64,000 nt of DNA from Eubacterium sp. GTDB taxonomy: Bacteria; Bacillota; Clostridia; Lachnospirales; Lachnospiraceae. Below the pieces are notes generated by a model. That model ran no database searches and was not told the DNA's origin. It saw only the letters and a program-made list of their open reading frames with translations. The translations under genes and the position numbers were made by a program. Below are positions 63,043 to 64,000 of this stretch, one piece after another (the stretch's first letter is position 1; each line of letters starts with the position of its first letter). The stretch lies in the NCBI GenBank assembly GCA_017430325.1, contig JAFRNE010000038.1:1-64000 (forward strand), in the 5' to 3' direction.

Positions 63043-63174
63043 CTTATTTCCTCAATCTGCCGACAGTGCCGGCACAATTATTTCAGCATTTATATTATAC
63101 AATCATCTTCAAAAGCATCTATAATCCATCAATTATGATCGTGATATTAGACTAACACTTTTGAGCTGTCATGC

Positions 63175-63897
63175 TTATGCCATTAATAAAGACCATTTAT
63201 ACAGAACATCATATAGTTCATCATATGACGACGCGCAGTAATCTATTTCATATTCCTTAATGGCCGCCTCCACATCTCCAGCAGGCATGAACCAGACTGA
63301 CAATAACTCAGCATTCTTTGCACCAAGCATATCTGAAGTAAGCGAATCACCTACAACTATGCAGGAATCTTTCGGTTCGTGGATACTCTCAAGAACCATA
63401 TCAAAATATTCAGTCGCAGGCTTGTTGACGCCCATATCTTCACTGACAAATATTCCATCAATGTATTTGCCAAGTCCTGTGGACGCAATTCTCCCCTTGG
63501 CGTTAATCGTCGCACCATTGGTAACGATATAGATTTTTGAATTCGCGATATCGCTTTTGATCTTCTTCACCAGCTCCAAAGCGCCATCCATAAGCACGCC
63601 GTTTTCTGACATCGTTCTTATGAAGTCACTGTTAACCGTAAACGGATCAAGCTTACTCGAATCGCCCTCACACAAGCTGAACATGTAATTAAACCTAAGC
63701 TCAAAAAGCTCAGCCCTGGTTATTTTACCCTTTTCCAGCTCTCCCCACAATTCTTTATTATAGCTTTTGAACGCCTTGTAAATATCATCCGAGTACGACA
63801 GACCATTTTTCGTCAACACCTTTCCCAGCGCGATCTCCTCTGACGCATGAAAATTCAGCAAGGTCTGATCCAGATCAAAAAGAAAATTCCTGTTCAT
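63175..63897 (-). CDS. YjjG-type HAD phosphatase (pyrimidine 5'-nucleotidase-like)
   Basis: 240 residues. Motif I FDLDQTLLNF (Asp8/Asp10), motif II IVTNGAT near 124, Lys in INAKGR, and motif IV VVGDSLTSDMLGAKNA near 180. The C-terminal half matches YjjG, which dephosphorylates non-canonical pyrimidine nucleotides. It is a separate HAD gene about 130 bases before the next one. Confidence 0.85.
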   Translation of the reverse strand: MNRNFLFDLDQTLLNFHASEEIALGKVLTKNGLSYSDDIYKAFKSYNKELWGELEKGKITRAELFELRFNYMFSLCEGDSSKLDPFTVNSDFIRTMSENGVLMDGALELVKKIKSDIANSKIYIVTNGATINAKGRIASTGLGKYIDGIFVSEDMGVNKPATEYFDMVLESIHEPKDSCIVVGDSLTSDMLGAKNAELLSVWFMPAGDVEAAIKEYEIDYCASSYDELYDVLYKWSLLMA

Positions 63898-64000
63898 CGT
63901 TTATACCCTGTACTTTTTAGCCTCATCATCCAGTATTTAACAAAAAATCATCAATTTATCATTATGTTTGAATTCACCAAATATCTATCGTATTTCCACG
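63898..64000. other. Right edge without a supportable gene
   Basis: AT-rich. A minus-strand frame from the window edge reads W-K-Y-D-R-Y-L-V-N-S-N-I-M-I-N and stops (TGATGA) near 63954, and may be the tail of a gene beyond the window. A second short frame ends at the start of the 63175 gene. Neither is supported well enough to annotate. Confidence 0.3.

Overview
The window reads as a chromosomal segment of a low-GC Gram-positive anaerobe of the Clostridia, most likely family Lachnospiraceae. The reasons are strong GGAGG-type ribosome binding sites, many intrinsic terminators with T-tracts, the gene order rimP-nusA-ylxR-ylxQ-infB-rbfA-nrnA-truB-ribF, a Gly/Gln/Asn-rich membrane protein, an acidic tail on NusA, a huge Arg-Pro-Asp-Gly repeat in IF-2, and a citrate/isopropylmalate synthase-type enzyme resembling Re-citrate synthase. 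Species cannot be fixed from sequence alone. Most of the window is transcribed leftwards (minus strand). No prophage, CRISPR array or intact insertion sequence is visible; one IS3-type transposase fossil is.

Layout. 1-830: a metal-responsive DtxR-family regulator, with a divergent promoter that overlaps a GTTAGT/ACTAAC dyad, a short transcript-like unit ending in a strong terminator, a tiny Cys-containing ORF and the first codons of an unseen gene. 833-6434: YprB-type nuclease, an LTA-synthase-like enzyme, a low-complexity membrane protein and a decayed MATE transporter. 6598-10551: IS3 fossil, then the trans-translation set ssrA, smpB and rnr, then secG. 10735-16043: mscL, an AAA+ ATPase and the glycolytic genes tpiA, pgk and gap. 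16157-19242: a PARG-like/DUF1653 fusion, a small unknown, then a barstar and a lipoprotein barnase. 19303-24323: an ABC exporter with two permeases and its own two-component system. 24563-28430: a membrane transglutaminase-like protein, a PHP-type histidinol phosphatase and MetA. 28655-33770: ligA, a HerA-like ATPase, an RluF-like pseudouridine synthase and an Lrp regulator. 33894-43372: tRNA-Arg(CCG) and the translation/transcription operon from rimP to ribF. 43484-49426: a lipid operon (fakA, degV, GNAT, plsX, acpP, PAP2). 49670-53788: a 1372-residue protein with a papain-like Cys/His domain. 54059-56389: LysR and the divergent synthase. 56492-63897: fdhD, an ABC pair, an ABC-F ATPase, unknowns and two HAD phosphatases.

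Functional links that follow from the order: SmpB, tmRNA and RNase R form one ribosome-rescue locus. FakA, DegV (FakB), PlsX and ACP together would phosphorylate exogenous fatty acids and feed acyl groups to phospholipid synthesis. Barnase and barstar form a secreted ribonuclease with its cytosolic inhibitor. The ABC exporter and histidine kinase/response regulator look like a self-contained sensing and export unit. The strongest candidates for undescribed biology are the giant cysteine-protease-like protein, the DtxR-box-controlled short transcript at 225-309, and the barnase lipoprotein/barstar/PARG neighbourhood.
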